64,000 nucleotides of DNA from BOG-908 sp963848205 (GTDB taxonomy: Bacteria > Pseudomonadota > Alphaproteobacteria > Acetobacterales > Acetobacteraceae): contig CAWKCV010000005.1 of the NCBI GenBank assembly GCA_963848205.1, positions 62,001 through 126,000 on the forward strand, read 5' to 3'. A model generated the notes under the pieces. The model was not told the DNA's origin, ran no database searches, and saw only the letters and a program-made list of their open reading frames with translations. The stretch's first letter is position 1; each line of letters opens with the position of its first letter. Of this stretch, positions 25,115 to 34,962 are shown one piece after another. The position numbers and the translations under genes are program-made.

Positions 25115-27118
25115 CTAGGCCTGGTCTATCCGGACATGCGGGGGCGCCCATGCCGTGGACGACGCCGGCAACAGCCAGTCCTGCCCCACCGTACCGAACC
25201 CGGCTTTTGCATACACGTCGCGGCAGGGAAAGTTCGCGTCCGTCTCGACCAGGCGTGCCACGATGTCGCCAGCACCGCCGGCGCGCAGCTGGCCGGTCAG
25301 ATGTGCCAGCACCGCCTGTTCAATGCCGTAGCCCAGCACACGGCAGGACATGACGAACTGCTCGATCGTATGGCTTTCGACCAGGACCACGCCGACGAGG
25401 CCGTATTGCGTGTAGGCGTCGGTGACGGAGAATGTCAGCGCCGTGCCGCCGCGGGCAAAGAAAGCCGACCAGTCGGGGGAGCTCCAGCGGCGGCCGGTGG
25501 TGTTGAACTGGTTGGTTTTGCCGACCAGTTCGGCGGCGCGCGGAAAATGCTCGTCCGTAGTGGCGCGCAGCCATGCGCAACTCACCGAGGGTGCCGCAGC
25601 CCGCAGGAAATCAACCTCGGAAATCGTGCCGCGATCTTCCTCGCGGCGGAGTTGCGCCTGCACCATTTCGGTGCGTTTGGCACCTTCCTCGGTGAGGCTG
25701 GTCACTTGCGTCTCGGCAGCCCAGAGCAGCGTATGGCGCAAATAATAGGGATGGCGGCCCAGCACGCGCAGATCGGGGAAGGCGCGCTGCATGGCGTCGC
25801 GTTCGGCGGGATTGTCGTCGATGAACACCACATTACGCGGCAGGAGGTTCACGCCGGCGAGCATGGTGCGCATGTTCTCGGCTTTCGGCTGCCAGTTGAT
25901 CGCGAGCGCGGCGAAATCCTCCAGCTTGATGCGGGCGCCGAACACGCGGCGCCAGACCGCGCGTATCCGGCTTTCCTCGTTCTTGCTGAGTATGCCTAGG
26001 AGAATGCCGCGCTGGCGAAGCTGGCCCAGCGCCTCGATGAAGCCGATCTGCCAGCCGGCCACGATGTCCGGACCAGGATCGGCCATCTCGCCGATCACGC
26101 CTGTCCAGAGTGTGTCATCCAGATCGACGACGACCATCTTCACCGCATCGGTCCCGCGCAGGGTGCGCATCATGCCGATCGCTTCGTTCCAGACAGCGAC
26201 CGAGAAGTCGCCGGGCCAGCTCATGTCGTAATGATGCAGCATCGGGGCCAGCGGCTCGATACGGCCGCCGATCTCGCCGGAAAAGCCCAGCAGCGCACCG
26301 TGCGAGGTGGGAGCCACCGCGTCATCCTGCCCATAACGCCGACCGAACGATGCGCTGATCCGGTCGAGATCGAGGATATAGGCGTGGCGGAAGCCGAGCA
26401 CGATCCGCTCGAGCTCCTCGTTCAGGCGCGCGACGAAATATTCCGGGTTGCGCAGGTCGTGGCGTGGGAACAGCGTGCCCATCGGGTTGCGCTGCGGCAC
26501 GGTGAAGTTGGTGACGAACGTCAGTTGCCCGTGCGCCACGTTCCATTCCATGCGGCGCTTCACCTGGAATGCGAGCCGTTCGACAGCCAGGTCGAACTCG
26601 CGCTGAAAGGAAGCCGGATCCGTGTAGGGCAGGCGCCACACGGCGTCGGGCGCGATGAAACGCAGCCCGATCTGCACGATCAGGAAATCGTAAGGTTCGG
26701 GATTGTCCGGCGTGCCGGGCCATTCGGGCGGGTGACCGGCATTGTTGACGAGGAACATATCGACCGGGCAGCCGGACGGGTTCTTGTTGTGATACCGGAA
26801 GGACTGCATGAAGCAGGAACCGATGATCGCCACGCGTCGCAGCGTGCTCTCGGTTTTGCGCAAGGCCGTGGGATAGAGATAGTTCGCGCCGTTGTTCTGT
26901 GGAAACATATCGGCGAGTTCGGGATATCTGTCCGCGCCCCGCGGCCGCGGATTGACGGTTTTGGCGGCTGGTGCCGGCTCGTCCAATGGCGGCTCGGCAA
27001 AATCGTCGCTCTCCGCGGGGGGCTCGTTCGCCACCGGTTCGGATGCAGGTGCTACCGGCAATGGCTCCGGCGCGGGCTCGCTTGCCGCACGCTTCCACAA
27101 GGAGGAGAGGCGGATCAT
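25115..27118 (-). CDS. FkbH-type HAD-IIIC protein with N-terminal SGNH-like domain
   Basis: A 667-residue protein. After an acidic, Pro/Ala-rich stretch (about 10-55) comes an SGNH-like domain with VAIIGSCFMQSF (S101, C102). The HAD-IIIC domain follows with VVVDLDDTLWTG (D332, D334), ILSKNEES and VVFIDDNPAERD. A GNAT-like end has GKTNQFNTTGRRW and MSCRVLGYGIEQAVL. The GGAGG ribosome site overlaps the end of parC, and the ATG is one base after the parC stop, so translation is probably coupled. P3 follows. Its partners suggest modification of a sugar or acyl chain at the cell surface, but no carrier protein or glycosyltransferase is adjacent. Confidence 0.78.
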   Translation of the reverse strand: MIRLSSLWKRAASEPAPEPLPVAPASEPVANEPPAESDDFAEPPLDEPAPAAKTVNPRPRGADRYPELADMFPQNNGANYLYPTALRKTESTLRRVAIIGSCFMQSFRYHNKNPSGCPVDMFLVNNAGHPPEWPGTPDNPEPYDFLIVQIGLRFIAPDAVWRLPYTDPASFQREFDLAVERLAFQVKRRMEWNVAHGQLTFVTNFTVPQRNPMGTLFPRHDLRNPEYFVARLNEELERIVLGFRHAYILDLDRISASFGRRYGQDDAVAPTSHGALLGFSGEIGGRIEPLAPMLHHYDMSWPGDFSVAVWNEAIGMMRTLRGTDAVKMVVVDLDDTLWTGVIGEMADPGPDIVAGWQIGFIEALGQLRQRGILLGILSKNEESRIRAVWRRVFGARIKLEDFAALAINWQPKAENMRTMLAGVNLLPRNVVFIDDNPAERDAMQRAFPDLRVLGRHPYYLRHTLLWAAETQVTSLTEEGAKRTEMVQAQLRREEDRGTISEVDFLRAAAPSVSCAWLRATTDEHFPRAAELVGKTNQFNTTGRRWSSPDWSAFFARGGTALTFSVTDAYTQYGLVGVVLVESHTIEQFVMSCRVLGYGIEQAVLAHLTGQLRAGGAGDIVARLVETDANFPCRDVYAKAGFGTVGQDWLLPASSTAWAPPHVRIDQA

Positions 27119-27119
27119 G

Positions 27120-29324
27120 CTAGCCTCCGAACTTGCCCGAACGCGGAAACCCGGCGGGCGGCGCGCGGCCGGCCTGGCCACGCTCGCCGATCCATTCGCG
27201 CAGATCGGCCTCGGTGCGCGTGCGCTCGCCCGAGCGCCAGGTCAGCCCGTCGGCCAGCTTGAACACTTTGAGGTCCGCCAGCCCGCCATCCTTGTAGCGC
27301 TGCAGCGTCACGCCCAGGCCACGCGCGAGCCGTGCCACCTGGTCGAGCGGGAATACCAGCAGGCGTCGGTTATCGCCCACCACGGCCACGTGGTCGCCGG
27401 CGGCCGGCACACAGATGCGCGCCGTCTCGCCGGGCCGCAGATTGAGCACCTGCTTGCCGGTGCGCTTTTCAGCCAGCAGATCCTCGGCGGCCAGCACGAA
27501 GCCGCGGCCGCCGCTGCTCGCCACCAGATAGTCGGTCGCGTCGGACCAGACGAACACGTGGCTGATCTCGTCCTGGCCGGTCATCTCGAGCATGGCGCGG
27601 ATCGCCTGGCCGTCGCCGCGGCCGCGCGGCAGCTCGCCCGCGCGCACGGTGTAAGCGCGGCCGGCGGCATCCATCAGCACCAGCCTGTCCGTCGTCTGGC
27701 AGGGCAACAGCAGGCGGAGCTTATCGCCTTCCTTGAATTTCTGCCCTTCCGCATCGGCCACATGGCCGCGCAGCGCGCGTATCCAGCCCTTCTCCGACAG
27801 CACGACGGTGATGGGCTCGCGCTCGATGGTGACGATCTGGCTCACGTCCACCGGCGACGGCAGGCCACCCAGCTCGGTGCGACGGTCGCCGAGCGGACCG
27901 GAGCCGAACTGTTTGCGGGTTGCCTCGATTTCCGAGGTTATCTTGCGCCAGCGCAGCGTCTCGTCGTCGAGCAGCGCGCGCAATTCGCGGCCTTCGCGCG
28001 AGAGGTTCTTGTGCTCCTTGCGAATCTCCATCTCTTCGAGGCGGCGCAGGCTGCGCAGCCGCATGTTCAGGATCGCCTCGGCCTGCACGTCGGTCAGCTT
28101 GAAGGCGGCAATCAGCCCGGCCTTGGCGTCGTCCTCCTCGCGGATGATGCGGATCACCTCGTCGAGGTTGAGATAGACGGCGAGGAATCCGTCGAGGATC
28201 TCCAACCGGTGCACGATCGCCTTCAGGCGGAATGAAGTCCGCCGCTGCAGCACCTCGTGCAGATGCGCGACCCACGCGCCGAGCACGCCGCGCAAACCCA
28301 GCACCTGCGGCGTGTGGTCGGCGGTCAGGACATTCATGTTGAGCGGAAAGCGCGTCTCCAGCGCGGTCGCGCGGAACAGCGTCTCCATCAGCACTTCGGG
28401 CTCCACGCCACGCGCTTTCGGCTCCAGCACCAGGCGGATGCGCTCGTCGGATTCGTCGCGCACGTCGCCCAGCAGCGGCAGCTTCTTCTCCTCCATCAAC
28501 TGCGCGATCTGCTCGATGAGGCGGGATTTCTGCACCTGGTAGGGGATTTCGGTGACCACGATGCACCAGGTGCCGAAGCGCCCTTGTTCGGCCGCCCAGC
28601 GCGCGCGCAGGCGAAAGCCGCCGCGGCCGGTCTCATAGGCCTGCAGCAGGGCTTCCGGCGTTTCGGCGAGAATGCCGCCGGTCGGGAAATCCGGTCCGGG
28701 CATGTGGGCAAGCAGTTCGGCCGTTGTCGCCGCCGGGTCGGCGATCAGGTGAATGGCGGCCGCGCACACCTCGCCGGCGTTGTGGGGCGGGATGGAGGTG
28801 GCCATGCCGACCGCGATGCCGGCGGCGCCATTGGCCAGCAGGTTGGGGAAGGTGCCCGGCAGCACCACCGGCTCGCGGTCCTCGTTGTCGTAGGTGGGCC
28901 GGAAGTCGACCGTGTCCTCGCCGATGCCGGCGAGCAGAGCGGCGGCCACCGTCGTCATGCGGGCTTCGGTGTAGCGCATGGCGGCGGCGTTATCACCGTC
29001 GACGTTGCCGAAATTGCCCTGGCCCTCGACCAGCGGGTAGCGCACGGCGAAGTCCTGGGCCAGCCGCACCAGCGCGTCGTAGATGCTGGCGTCGCCGTGC
29101 GGATGGAACTTGCCCATCACGTCGCCCACCACGCGGGCGCATTTCTTGAAGCCGCTGGCCGGGTCCAGGCGCAGCTGCTGCATGGCGTAGATGAGCCGGC
29201 GATGGACGGGTTTGAGGCCATCGCGCACGTCCGGCAGGCTGCGGGACATGATGGTGGACATGGCGTAGGCGAGATAGCGCTCGGAGAGCGCTTCGGAGAA
29301 GCTGGTGTCCTGGATTTCGTCCAT
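27120..29324 (-). CDS. parC: DNA topoisomerase IV subunit A
   Basis: The DNA-breaking and rejoining subunit of Topo IV, which decatenates daughter chromosomes. 734 residues. The active-site tyrosine is Y118 in AAAMRYTEARM, and the N-terminal block YAMSTIMSRSLPDVRDG is typical. The C-terminal part has six-blade propeller motifs and lacks a GyrA box, which fits ParC rather than GyrA. It is the first gene of an unusual transcript that continues into FkbH and P3. A palindromic element lies upstream. parE is not in the window. Confidence 0.93.
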   Translation of the reverse strand: MDEIQDTSFSEALSERYLAYAMSTIMSRSLPDVRDGLKPVHRRLIYAMQQLRLDPASGFKKCARVVGDVMGKFHPHGDASIYDALVRLAQDFAVRYPLVEGQGNFGNVDGDNAAAMRYTEARMTTVAAALLAGIGEDTVDFRPTYDNEDREPVVLPGTFPNLLANGAAGIAVGMATSIPPHNAGEVCAAAIHLIADPAATTAELLAHMPGPDFPTGGILAETPEALLQAYETGRGGFRLRARWAAEQGRFGTWCIVVTEIPYQVQKSRLIEQIAQLMEEKKLPLLGDVRDESDERIRLVLEPKARGVEPEVLMETLFRATALETRFPLNMNVLTADHTPQVLGLRGVLGAWVAHLHEVLQRRTSFRLKAIVHRLEILDGFLAVYLNLDEVIRIIREEDDAKAGLIAAFKLTDVQAEAILNMRLRSLRRLEEMEIRKEHKNLSREGRELRALLDDETLRWRKITSEIEATRKQFGSGPLGDRRTELGGLPSPVDVSQIVTIEREPITVVLSEKGWIRALRGHVADAEGQKFKEGDKLRLLLPCQTTDRLVLMDAAGRAYTVRAGELPRGRGDGQAIRAMLEMTGQDEISHVFVWSDATDYLVASSGGRGFVLAAEDLLAEKRTGKQVLNLRPGETARICVPAAGDHVAVVGDNRRLLVFPLDQVARLARGLGVTLQRYKDGGLADLKVFKLADGLTWRSGERTRTEADLREWIGERGQAGRAPPAGFPRSGKFGG

Positions 29325-29358
29325 GGTGGGAGGTTTAGCTCAGCGGGTGGCGTGGGGG

Positions 29359-29490
29359 CAAAAGGCCTTCTTTTCTAAAGAAAAGAAGCAAAAGACTTTT
29401 GATCCGCTGTCGCGAAGCTCATCGCGCGCACGCGATAGCGGAACTAAAGTTTTTTGGTCCTTTTTTCCAAAAAAGGACTGCTTCCTTTCC
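29359..29490. repeat. Palindromic intergenic element, copy 9 (complete)
   Basis: The left arm (29359-29402) is GCTTC-type (CTTCTTTTCTAAAGAAAAGAAG); the right arm (29443-29490) is GGTCC-type. The centre has CCGCTGTCGCG (29404-29414) facing CGCGATAGCGG (29431-29441), a clear internal stem. It lies between the divergent parC and btuB, upstream of the riboswitch. Confidence 0.85.
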
Positions 29491-29507
29491 TCGCCTCCCG
29501 GCCCTAC

Positions 29508-29672
29508 GCTCGCTGGCAGACAACGGTGTTCGGGAACGCGGTGCGACGCCGCGGCTGCCCCCGCAACTGTAAGCGGCTCTACCACCTGCCCCATTTACGC
29601 CATTGCCGCGGTTGCGGTGAGAAGGCGGGGCAGGGCCGCCAGCCAGGAGACCGGCCGGTGTCGAGACTGCGC
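29508..29672 (+). promoter_or_regulatory. Cobalamin (B12) riboswitch
   Basis: Conserved blocks are seen in order: ACGGTGTTCGGGAACG (about 29523-29538), GGCTGCCCCCGCAACTGTAAGCGG (CCCGCAACTGTAAGCGG core at about 29558-29575) and the B12 box-like AGCCAGGAGACCGGCC at about 29641-29656. The order and spacing match the adenosylcobalamin aptamer. It sits about 110 bases upstream of a TonB-dependent receptor and should repress it when cobalamin is plentiful. Confidence 0.93.
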
Positions 29673-29785
29673 GCGCGCGTCGGGCGGGGTGCACCGAAGC
29701 AGTGGGAGAGAGACCCGCATGCGGCAATCGCCGTTTGTGCCGCCTGCCATGCCATGTGCGTGGCGGGCATCGGAGTCCTGTCCCC

Positions 29786-31762
29786 ATGCGTGCCATCATT
29801 CTGGCGTCGCTTGCCGCCGCCATCTTGCCTGAAGCGTCCCTTGCCCAGGCCAACCCCGACAGTCCGGAGAATATCGTCGTCACCGCGACGCGGGTGCCCA
29901 GCAAGGTCGAGAATTTGCCGGCGGGTGTGACCGTCATCGACCGCAAGACGATCGAGGAGCGCGGCTATGTCAGCCTGGTGGACGCGCTTTCGGCCGTGCC
30001 GGGGCTGCGCGTGGTGCAATCCGGCGGCCCGGGCGCGCAGACCAGCCTGTTCGTCCGCGGCACCAATTCCAACCACGTGCTGGTGCTGCGCGACGGCATT
30101 CCGATCAACGACCCGAGCGATCCGGGCGGCGCGTTCAATTTCGGTGTGGACACGCTCAACGATGTCGAGCGCATCGAGGTGATCCGCGGCCCGGCTTCGA
30201 GCGCGTATGGTTCGGGGGCGATTGGCGGCGTGATCAACCTGATCACCCGGCATGGCGCGGGCGCGCCGCACGGGCATATCAGCCTGGCGGGCGGGGCGCC
30301 GAGCCAATTGCTGGCGCAGGCCGATGTGAGCGGCGGGTTCGGCATTTACGATTATGCCGCCGATGTGCAGGGCTTTTCGACGCGCGGGTTCGACGTGACG
30401 CCCAGGCGCATCAAGCCGGTCTATTCCGGCGAGGTGGATGGCGACCGCAGCAAGCTGGCGCAGCTGGAAGTGGGTGCGACGCCATTTCAGGACACGCGTT
30501 TCTCGGTGCTGTTGCGCGGACGCGATGCGAAATACGGGTTCGACGAGCAGGGCTACGATGCCGGCAATGCGACCGGCTACGATGCGTCCCTGTTCGGGCG
30601 CGTGGGCGTGACCAGCAAATTGTTCGATCGCGCATGGGAGACCAGCCTGTTTCTGACCGGGCTAGTCGATGACCGGCTGTCTGTCGTGACCTACCGCCCG
30701 CAGGACCCAAACCAGCAACAGAACGACGACCGCTATCATGGCCGGCGCGCCGATGTGCAGTGGAACAACATCGTGCACCTGCCGGATCATGGTGCGCTGA
30801 CGGGCAACGATTTGACGTTCGGCTATGAGCACGTGGCCGACGAGGTGCATGCCAGGAACAACGATTTCTCGCCGTTCTCGATCGATGTCGGCGATGTACG
30901 CGCGCATGCCGATTCAGATGCTGGCTATCTCGGTTTGCAGACGACGCTGTTGAGGCGACTGGCGTTGACAGGGCAGGTGCGTGAGGATGCGACGACGTTG
31001 TCGGGCGACGCGTTCACCTGGCGGTTGGGCGGCGTGCTCGATGTGGCCGAAATCGCATCGCATTTCCACGCGTCGTATGGCACGAGTTTTCGCGCGCCGG
31101 CGTTGAACGATCTGTATGGGCGCAACAATTTCGGTGTGTTCGGCACGTACGTCGGCAATCCGCATCTGCATGCCGAACGCGGGCAGAGCTGGGAAGCCGG
31201 TATCACGACCGACTTGCCGCAGGTTCTGTCGGGCAACGAGAGCGTGTCGGTGACGTATTTCCATAACCGCCTGCGCGACCTGATCGAGTTTGCATTTCTG
31301 CCCGATGGGCTGACGTCGACAGTGAGCAATGTCGAGAATGCCCAGACGCAGGGTGTGGAGGCGACATTCACGCTGCGGGCGAGGCGCTGGCTGCAGGCCG
31401 ACCTGACTTACACATACACGGACGCGCGCAACCTGACGACGCCAGGGCGCCTATTGCGCATTCCGTATGATCAAGCATCGGGCAATGTGCGCATCACGCC
31501 GATCCCGAGCGTCACGATCGCGCCGGAGCTCGTCTATACCGGCGGATTTCGGGATTTCCTGACGAGCGACAATTACCAGGTATTCGAACAGGGACTCTCG
31601 CCGAGCGGGCTGATCTTCAACCTGAACGTGACCTGGCAGGCGACGCCGGCGCTGCAGGTGTTTGCCTGGGGGAAGAACCTCGGTAACTCGCGGTTCGAGC
31701 CGGCGAACGGGTATCAGGCTCCGGGTGCTTCTTTCCTGGCGGGTGCGCGCGTGGAATTTTAA
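29786..31762 (+). CDS. btuB: TonB-dependent cobalamin receptor BtuB-like
   Basis: Outer-membrane receptor of 658 residues for energy-dependent uptake, most likely of vitamin B12 because of the riboswitch upstream. A signal peptide (MRAIILASLAAAILPEASLA) precedes the TonB box ENIVVTATR. The plug domain shows VSLVDALSAVPGLRVV, LFVRGTNSNHVLVLRDG and IEVIRGPASSAYGSGAIGG. A 22-strand barrel follows and ends in an aromatic C terminus (GARVEF). The start at 29786 gives a proper signal peptide and has a GGAG site; the longer frame overlaps the riboswitch end. No btuC, btuD or btuF is nearby. Confidence 0.9.
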   Translation: MRAIILASLAAAILPEASLAQANPDSPENIVVTATRVPSKVENLPAGVTVIDRKTIEERGYVSLVDALSAVPGLRVVQSGGPGAQTSLFVRGTNSNHVLVLRDGIPINDPSDPGGAFNFGVDTLNDVERIEVIRGPASSAYGSGAIGGVINLITRHGAGAPHGHISLAGGAPSQLLAQADVSGGFGIYDYAADVQGFSTRGFDVTPRRIKPVYSGEVDGDRSKLAQLEVGATPFQDTRFSVLLRGRDAKYGFDEQGYDAGNATGYDASLFGRVGVTSKLFDRAWETSLFLTGLVDDRLSVVTYRPQDPNQQQNDDRYHGRRADVQWNNIVHLPDHGALTGNDLTFGYEHVADEVHARNNDFSPFSIDVGDVRAHADSDAGYLGLQTTLLRRLALTGQVREDATTLSGDAFTWRLGGVLDVAEIASHFHASYGTSFRAPALNDLYGRNNFGVFGTYVGNPHLHAERGQSWEAGITTDLPQVLSGNESVSVTYFHNRLRDLIEFAFLPDGLTSTVSNVENAQTQGVEATFTLRARRWLQADLTYTYTDARNLTTPGRLLRIPYDQASGNVRITPIPSVTIAPELVYTGGFRDFLTSDNYQVFEQGLSPSGLIFNLNVTWQATPALQVFAWGKNLGNSRFEPANGYQAPGASFLAGARVEF

Positions 31763-31884
31763 GGAAGCAGTCCTGTTTTTGAAAGATGGACCAAAAAACC
31801 TCTGCTTTCTGGCAGCTTCATCGACCCAGATGCGCTGGAGCAAAAGTTTTTTGGTCCTTTTTTCCAAAAAAGGGCTGCTTGCTT
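31762..31884. repeat. Palindromic intergenic element, copy 10
   Basis: Left arm 31762-31804 (AGTCCTGTTTTTGAAAGATGGACC, degenerate). Right arm 31841-31884 (CAAAAGTTTTTTGGTCC then TTTTTTCCAAAAAAGGGC). It lies between the convergent btuB and phosphoesterase genes and begins directly after the btuB stop. Confidence 0.85.
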
Positions 31885-34741
31885 ACTTTCCCTTCAACCC
31901 CTCCCACAACAGCCGGTTATATGCTTGCGTCGGAATACGATCCTCGCTCGACCAGTCATACCCCTTCGTGCGCGCCGTCCACCAAGCCGCATCGTGCGTC
32001 GGTTTCAGGCTCGCCCGTTGCGTGTTGGGCGGCAGAAGCGGCGCCAACCCTGTCGAATAAAGCAGCGCTGAAGCCGTCGCCGTGTAAGCCGGCGCGGTGG
32101 ATTTCGTGATGTCGAACACGTCGGTCATCGGCGGCTGGTAGGCATCGTTAAGGCTGAGATGGTCGATGCCGAGCACATCCTCGATCGTGCGCAGCATGTT
32201 CACCGTGGAATATTGCGTGCTCACCACCGCGTGCTGTTTGACGTAGGGGCCGACGACGTAGGCGGTGCTGCGATGTGCGTTGACGTGATCGGGGCCGTCC
32301 TGCGCGTCGTCCTCGAGCACGAAAATCAGCGTGTTGTTGGCGTAGGGACTGTGGGCGACCGTCTCGATGAGCTTGCCGACAGAGAAATCATTGTCGGCCT
32401 GCTGCAGTTCGGGTGTGTTCACGCCGGCGGCTGCAGTGCTGAAATTGCCCGTGTGATCATGCATGAAGCGCACGAGGGAAAGTGCCGGCAGGTTGGTGTT
32501 GGTCACGTATCCCTGGAACTCGCGGTTCCATTCTTCCCAGCGCCACGCGTCGGGGAATGCGTTATCGAAACCGCGGAAATAGATATCGGTCACCGGCAGC
32601 AGCGCCGGATTTGCCGACCAGGCGACTTGCGTGCTGGTCGCGGCCGGGTTTTCGATCAGCGGCGCCCCGCCGATGCTGGTCGGGATGTTGTAGCGCACGA
32701 TATCATCGAACATGCCGTAATCGCGTACCGAGAGGCCCGCTTTCAGCGCGGCATCCCAGATATGGCCGAGCTGCTTTGACTCGCCCGCGGTGCTCTCCGG
32801 GCCGTCGGTGGCGAAATCGTCGTTGTTGCCGGGCAGCAGATTGAAGGTGCCGCCGGTCTGCACGCTGGTGAGCAGCCCGTAGAGATTATACGGCCCCAGG
32901 TTTGGAAAAGCCGCGACACGCTCGGGTAGCGTGAGCCCGACATCAACGACACGGTTCGAGCCCTCGCTGTCGTTCGACGAGCCACGACCCGCATAGTTCA
33001 TCGGGATCGTCTTCGTCCCGAAATCGCTCTCATGGGCCTGCGTGCTCCACGACCAGCCATTGCCGCTCACTTCACCGCTGCACAGGAAATTGTCGAGTGT
33101 CACGTAGGTATTGGCGACCGCGTGGAAGTTCGGGGTGATGGCCTGGCCGTACATCGTGAGATGCGGATCGCCGTTGGAGCCGTTATTCAGGTCGCCCAGC
33201 ACCTGGTCGAACGTGCGGTTCTCCTTGATGATGTAGATCACGTGCTGGATGTTGGCATGCAGGAACGCCATCGTTGCGACGTCCTTGCTGCTCGGCGCGG
33301 ATCTGTAGCCGTTATTGACGGCGACCTGCGCCGTCGTGACCGCCAGCGTTGCCGCCGTCGGTGCCTTCACCGACATGATGCTGGAAGATTCGCGCTGCAG
33401 AATGTATTCGTTCGCCGCGCCCTGCTCGTAGCGGTTATTGCGGCCCGGATTGCTCTTCTGGTTGACGACGAAGAGGCGTTTGCCGTCAGCGCTTACATTG
33501 ACGTTGTTCGGATACCAGCCAGTCGGGAGCAGGCCTGAAACCGAATGGGGTGCCGGGCCGGCAAGCGGAATGACGGCCACCGAGTTGGCTCCTCCGTTGG
33601 TGACGTAGGCGGTGTTGCCATCCGGCGAGAGGGCAATGCTATTCGGCGCGGCACCCGTGTAGCGTTCGCCCAAGGCCAGCGTGCCGGGCGGCGCAATCGT
33701 GTCGATCTCCTCGAGCACGGCATTGCGGCCGGTGTCGATGACCGCGAGCGCGTCCACGCTATCCTGCGTCACATACAGGCGTGTCTGGTCGGCGCTGAGC
33801 TTGAGGCTGTTCGCATTGCCCGGCAGCGCGATACGCCCGACGATGCTGGAGGGCTTGAGCATGGTCAGCGGCAGAACCACGATTTCGCGGTCGCGAACAG
33901 AAGCGACGTAAGCCGTGTAGCCCGTGGCAGCCGTGCCCTTGATGGCAACCGCGATCGGTGTTTCGCCACCGGCCACGCCGGTCTGCGGGGCGTTGTTGTA
34001 ATAGGGCCGCAGATCGTATTCCCACAGGACGACACCGGTGGCCGTGCTGATCAACGACACGCTGTCGTTATAGATGTTGGTCACCGCCAGCATGCTGCCA
34101 TCGGGCGTGATCGCCAGCCCTGCGGCGGACGATTGTTCGAGAAAGCCCAGGCCGTTGCCGAGAAACGCACCAAGCGACGCGAATGGCGTGCCGGCGAAAG
34201 CCGCGCCGAAGTTCGGATGGTTCAGCGCGATGGTGTTGGCCAACGCCCATTGTCCGCCCTGCAGCGTATAATGCAGCACGCTGTCCGACACGCCGCCGGC
34301 GACATAGAAGCCGCTGCCATCGGGCGACCAGACGATACCGATGAATGTCTGCGGCACCTTGATGATCTGCGCTGCCTGCGGCGCGCGCTTCGCATCTGTC
34401 ACGTTATAGACAAACACATATTGATCGCTGTCGGCGGTATCCGCCGCACCGGTCGAAGGCGTGCTCAACAGGTTGTAGCCGCTGGTGACGGCAAGCAGCG
34501 TCGTGCCGTCCGGACTGAGCGCGGTGTTGATCCCGCCGCCGGCGCGATAGCCGGGGTTGTCGGCGAGCTTCGGCGTCATCGGCACCAGGAGTGTGCCGGG
34601 CGTGGCCATCGGCGTGATGAACTGCCCGCTGCTCAGGGGCGTGGCGGCCGGGAGTGTGCTGGCGGCGGCAGCGCCAGGACCGGCAAGCAGGGTGGCCCCG
34701 AGCAGAACGGCACGCAGGCTGCGCGGTGAGTGCATCGACAT
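31883..34741 (-). CDS. YncE-like beta-propeller / alkaline phosphatase-like phosphoesterase
   Basis: A secreted two-part protein of 952 residues. A signal peptide (about 1-28) is followed by a seven-bladed YVTN-type propeller (repeats such as LSPDGNTAYVTNGGANSVAVI, quoted in part). The C-terminal half is a phosphoesterase of the phospholipase C / acid phosphatase family, with VIYIIKENRTFDQVLGDL and later LIFVLEDDAQDGPDHVNAHRS, holding probable metal-binding residues. Such bifunctional proteins are thought to release phosphate from organic esters; the substrate is unknown. A Pho-box-like sequence lies about 100 bases upstream, consistent with induction by phosphate limitation. The start at 34741 has an AAGG site. 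Confidence 0.85.
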   Translation of the reverse strand: MSMHSPRSLRAVLLGATLLAGPGAAAASTLPAATPLSSGQFITPMATPGTLLVPMTPKLADNPGYRAGGGINTALSPDGTTLLAVTSGYNLLSTPSTGAADTADSDQYVFVYNVTDAKRAPQAAQIIKVPQTFIGIVWSPDGSGFYVAGGVSDSVLHYTLQGGQWALANTIALNHPNFGAAFAGTPFASLGAFLGNGLGFLEQSSAAGLAITPDGSMLAVTNIYNDSVSLISTATGVVLWEYDLRPYYNNAPQTGVAGGETPIAVAIKGTAATGYTAYVASVRDREIVVLPLTMLKPSSIVGRIALPGNANSLKLSADQTRLYVTQDSVDALAVIDTGRNAVLEEIDTIAPPGTLALGERYTGAAPNSIALSPDGNTAYVTNGGANSVAVIPLAGPAPHSVSGLLPTGWYPNNVNVSADGKRLFVVNQKSNPGRNNRYEQGAANEYILQRESSSIMSVKAPTAATLAVTTAQVAVNNGYRSAPSSKDVATMAFLHANIQHVIYIIKENRTFDQVLGDLNNGSNGDPHLTMYGQAITPNFHAVANTYVTLDNFLCSGEVSGNGWSWSTQAHESDFGTKTIPMNYAGRGSSNDSEGSNRVVDVGLTLPERVAAFPNLGPYNLYGLLTSVQTGGTFNLLPGNNDDFATDGPESTAGESKQLGHIWDAALKAGLSVRDYGMFDDIVRYNIPTSIGGAPLIENPAATSTQVAWSANPALLPVTDIYFRGFDNAFPDAWRWEEWNREFQGYVTNTNLPALSLVRFMHDHTGNFSTAAAGVNTPELQQADNDFSVGKLIETVAHSPYANNTLIFVLEDDAQDGPDHVNAHRSTAYVVGPYVKQHAVVSTQYSTVNMLRTIEDVLGIDHLSLNDAYQPPMTDVFDITKSTAPAYTATASALLYSTGLAPLLPPNTQRASLKPTHDAAWWTARTKGYDWSSEDRIPTQAYNRLLWEGLKGK

Positions 34742-34840
34742 TTCTATACCTTGTCAGTTGCTCGTCAGAAAACGTGAATCGAGCGCCTGGCATGGCACGG
34801 CGCCGCGGCCGGATTGATGAGGCGTGCCGCCTGCCCGCGT

Positions 34841-34860
34841 CAATGTCAGTTTGATGACGT
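34841..34860 (-). promoter_or_regulatory. Possible Pho box (PhoB site)
   Basis: Read on the minus strand: ACGTCATCAAACTGACATTG. Compared with the direct repeat CTGTCAT-N4-CTGTCAT it matches 5 of 7 and 6 of 7 positions with the correct 4-base spacer. It lies about 100 bases upstream of a secreted phosphoesterase gene. Weight matrix scoring was not possible. Confidence 0.4.
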
Positions 34861-34962
34861 TTCGGCTTGCGCTCGTAATGAGCCTACAGGCGTACAGCGG
34901 CGGCATCGAGTACGGAACTGGCTGCGTGTTCTCGAATGTCCCGCAGCGAACACCGGCGTATT

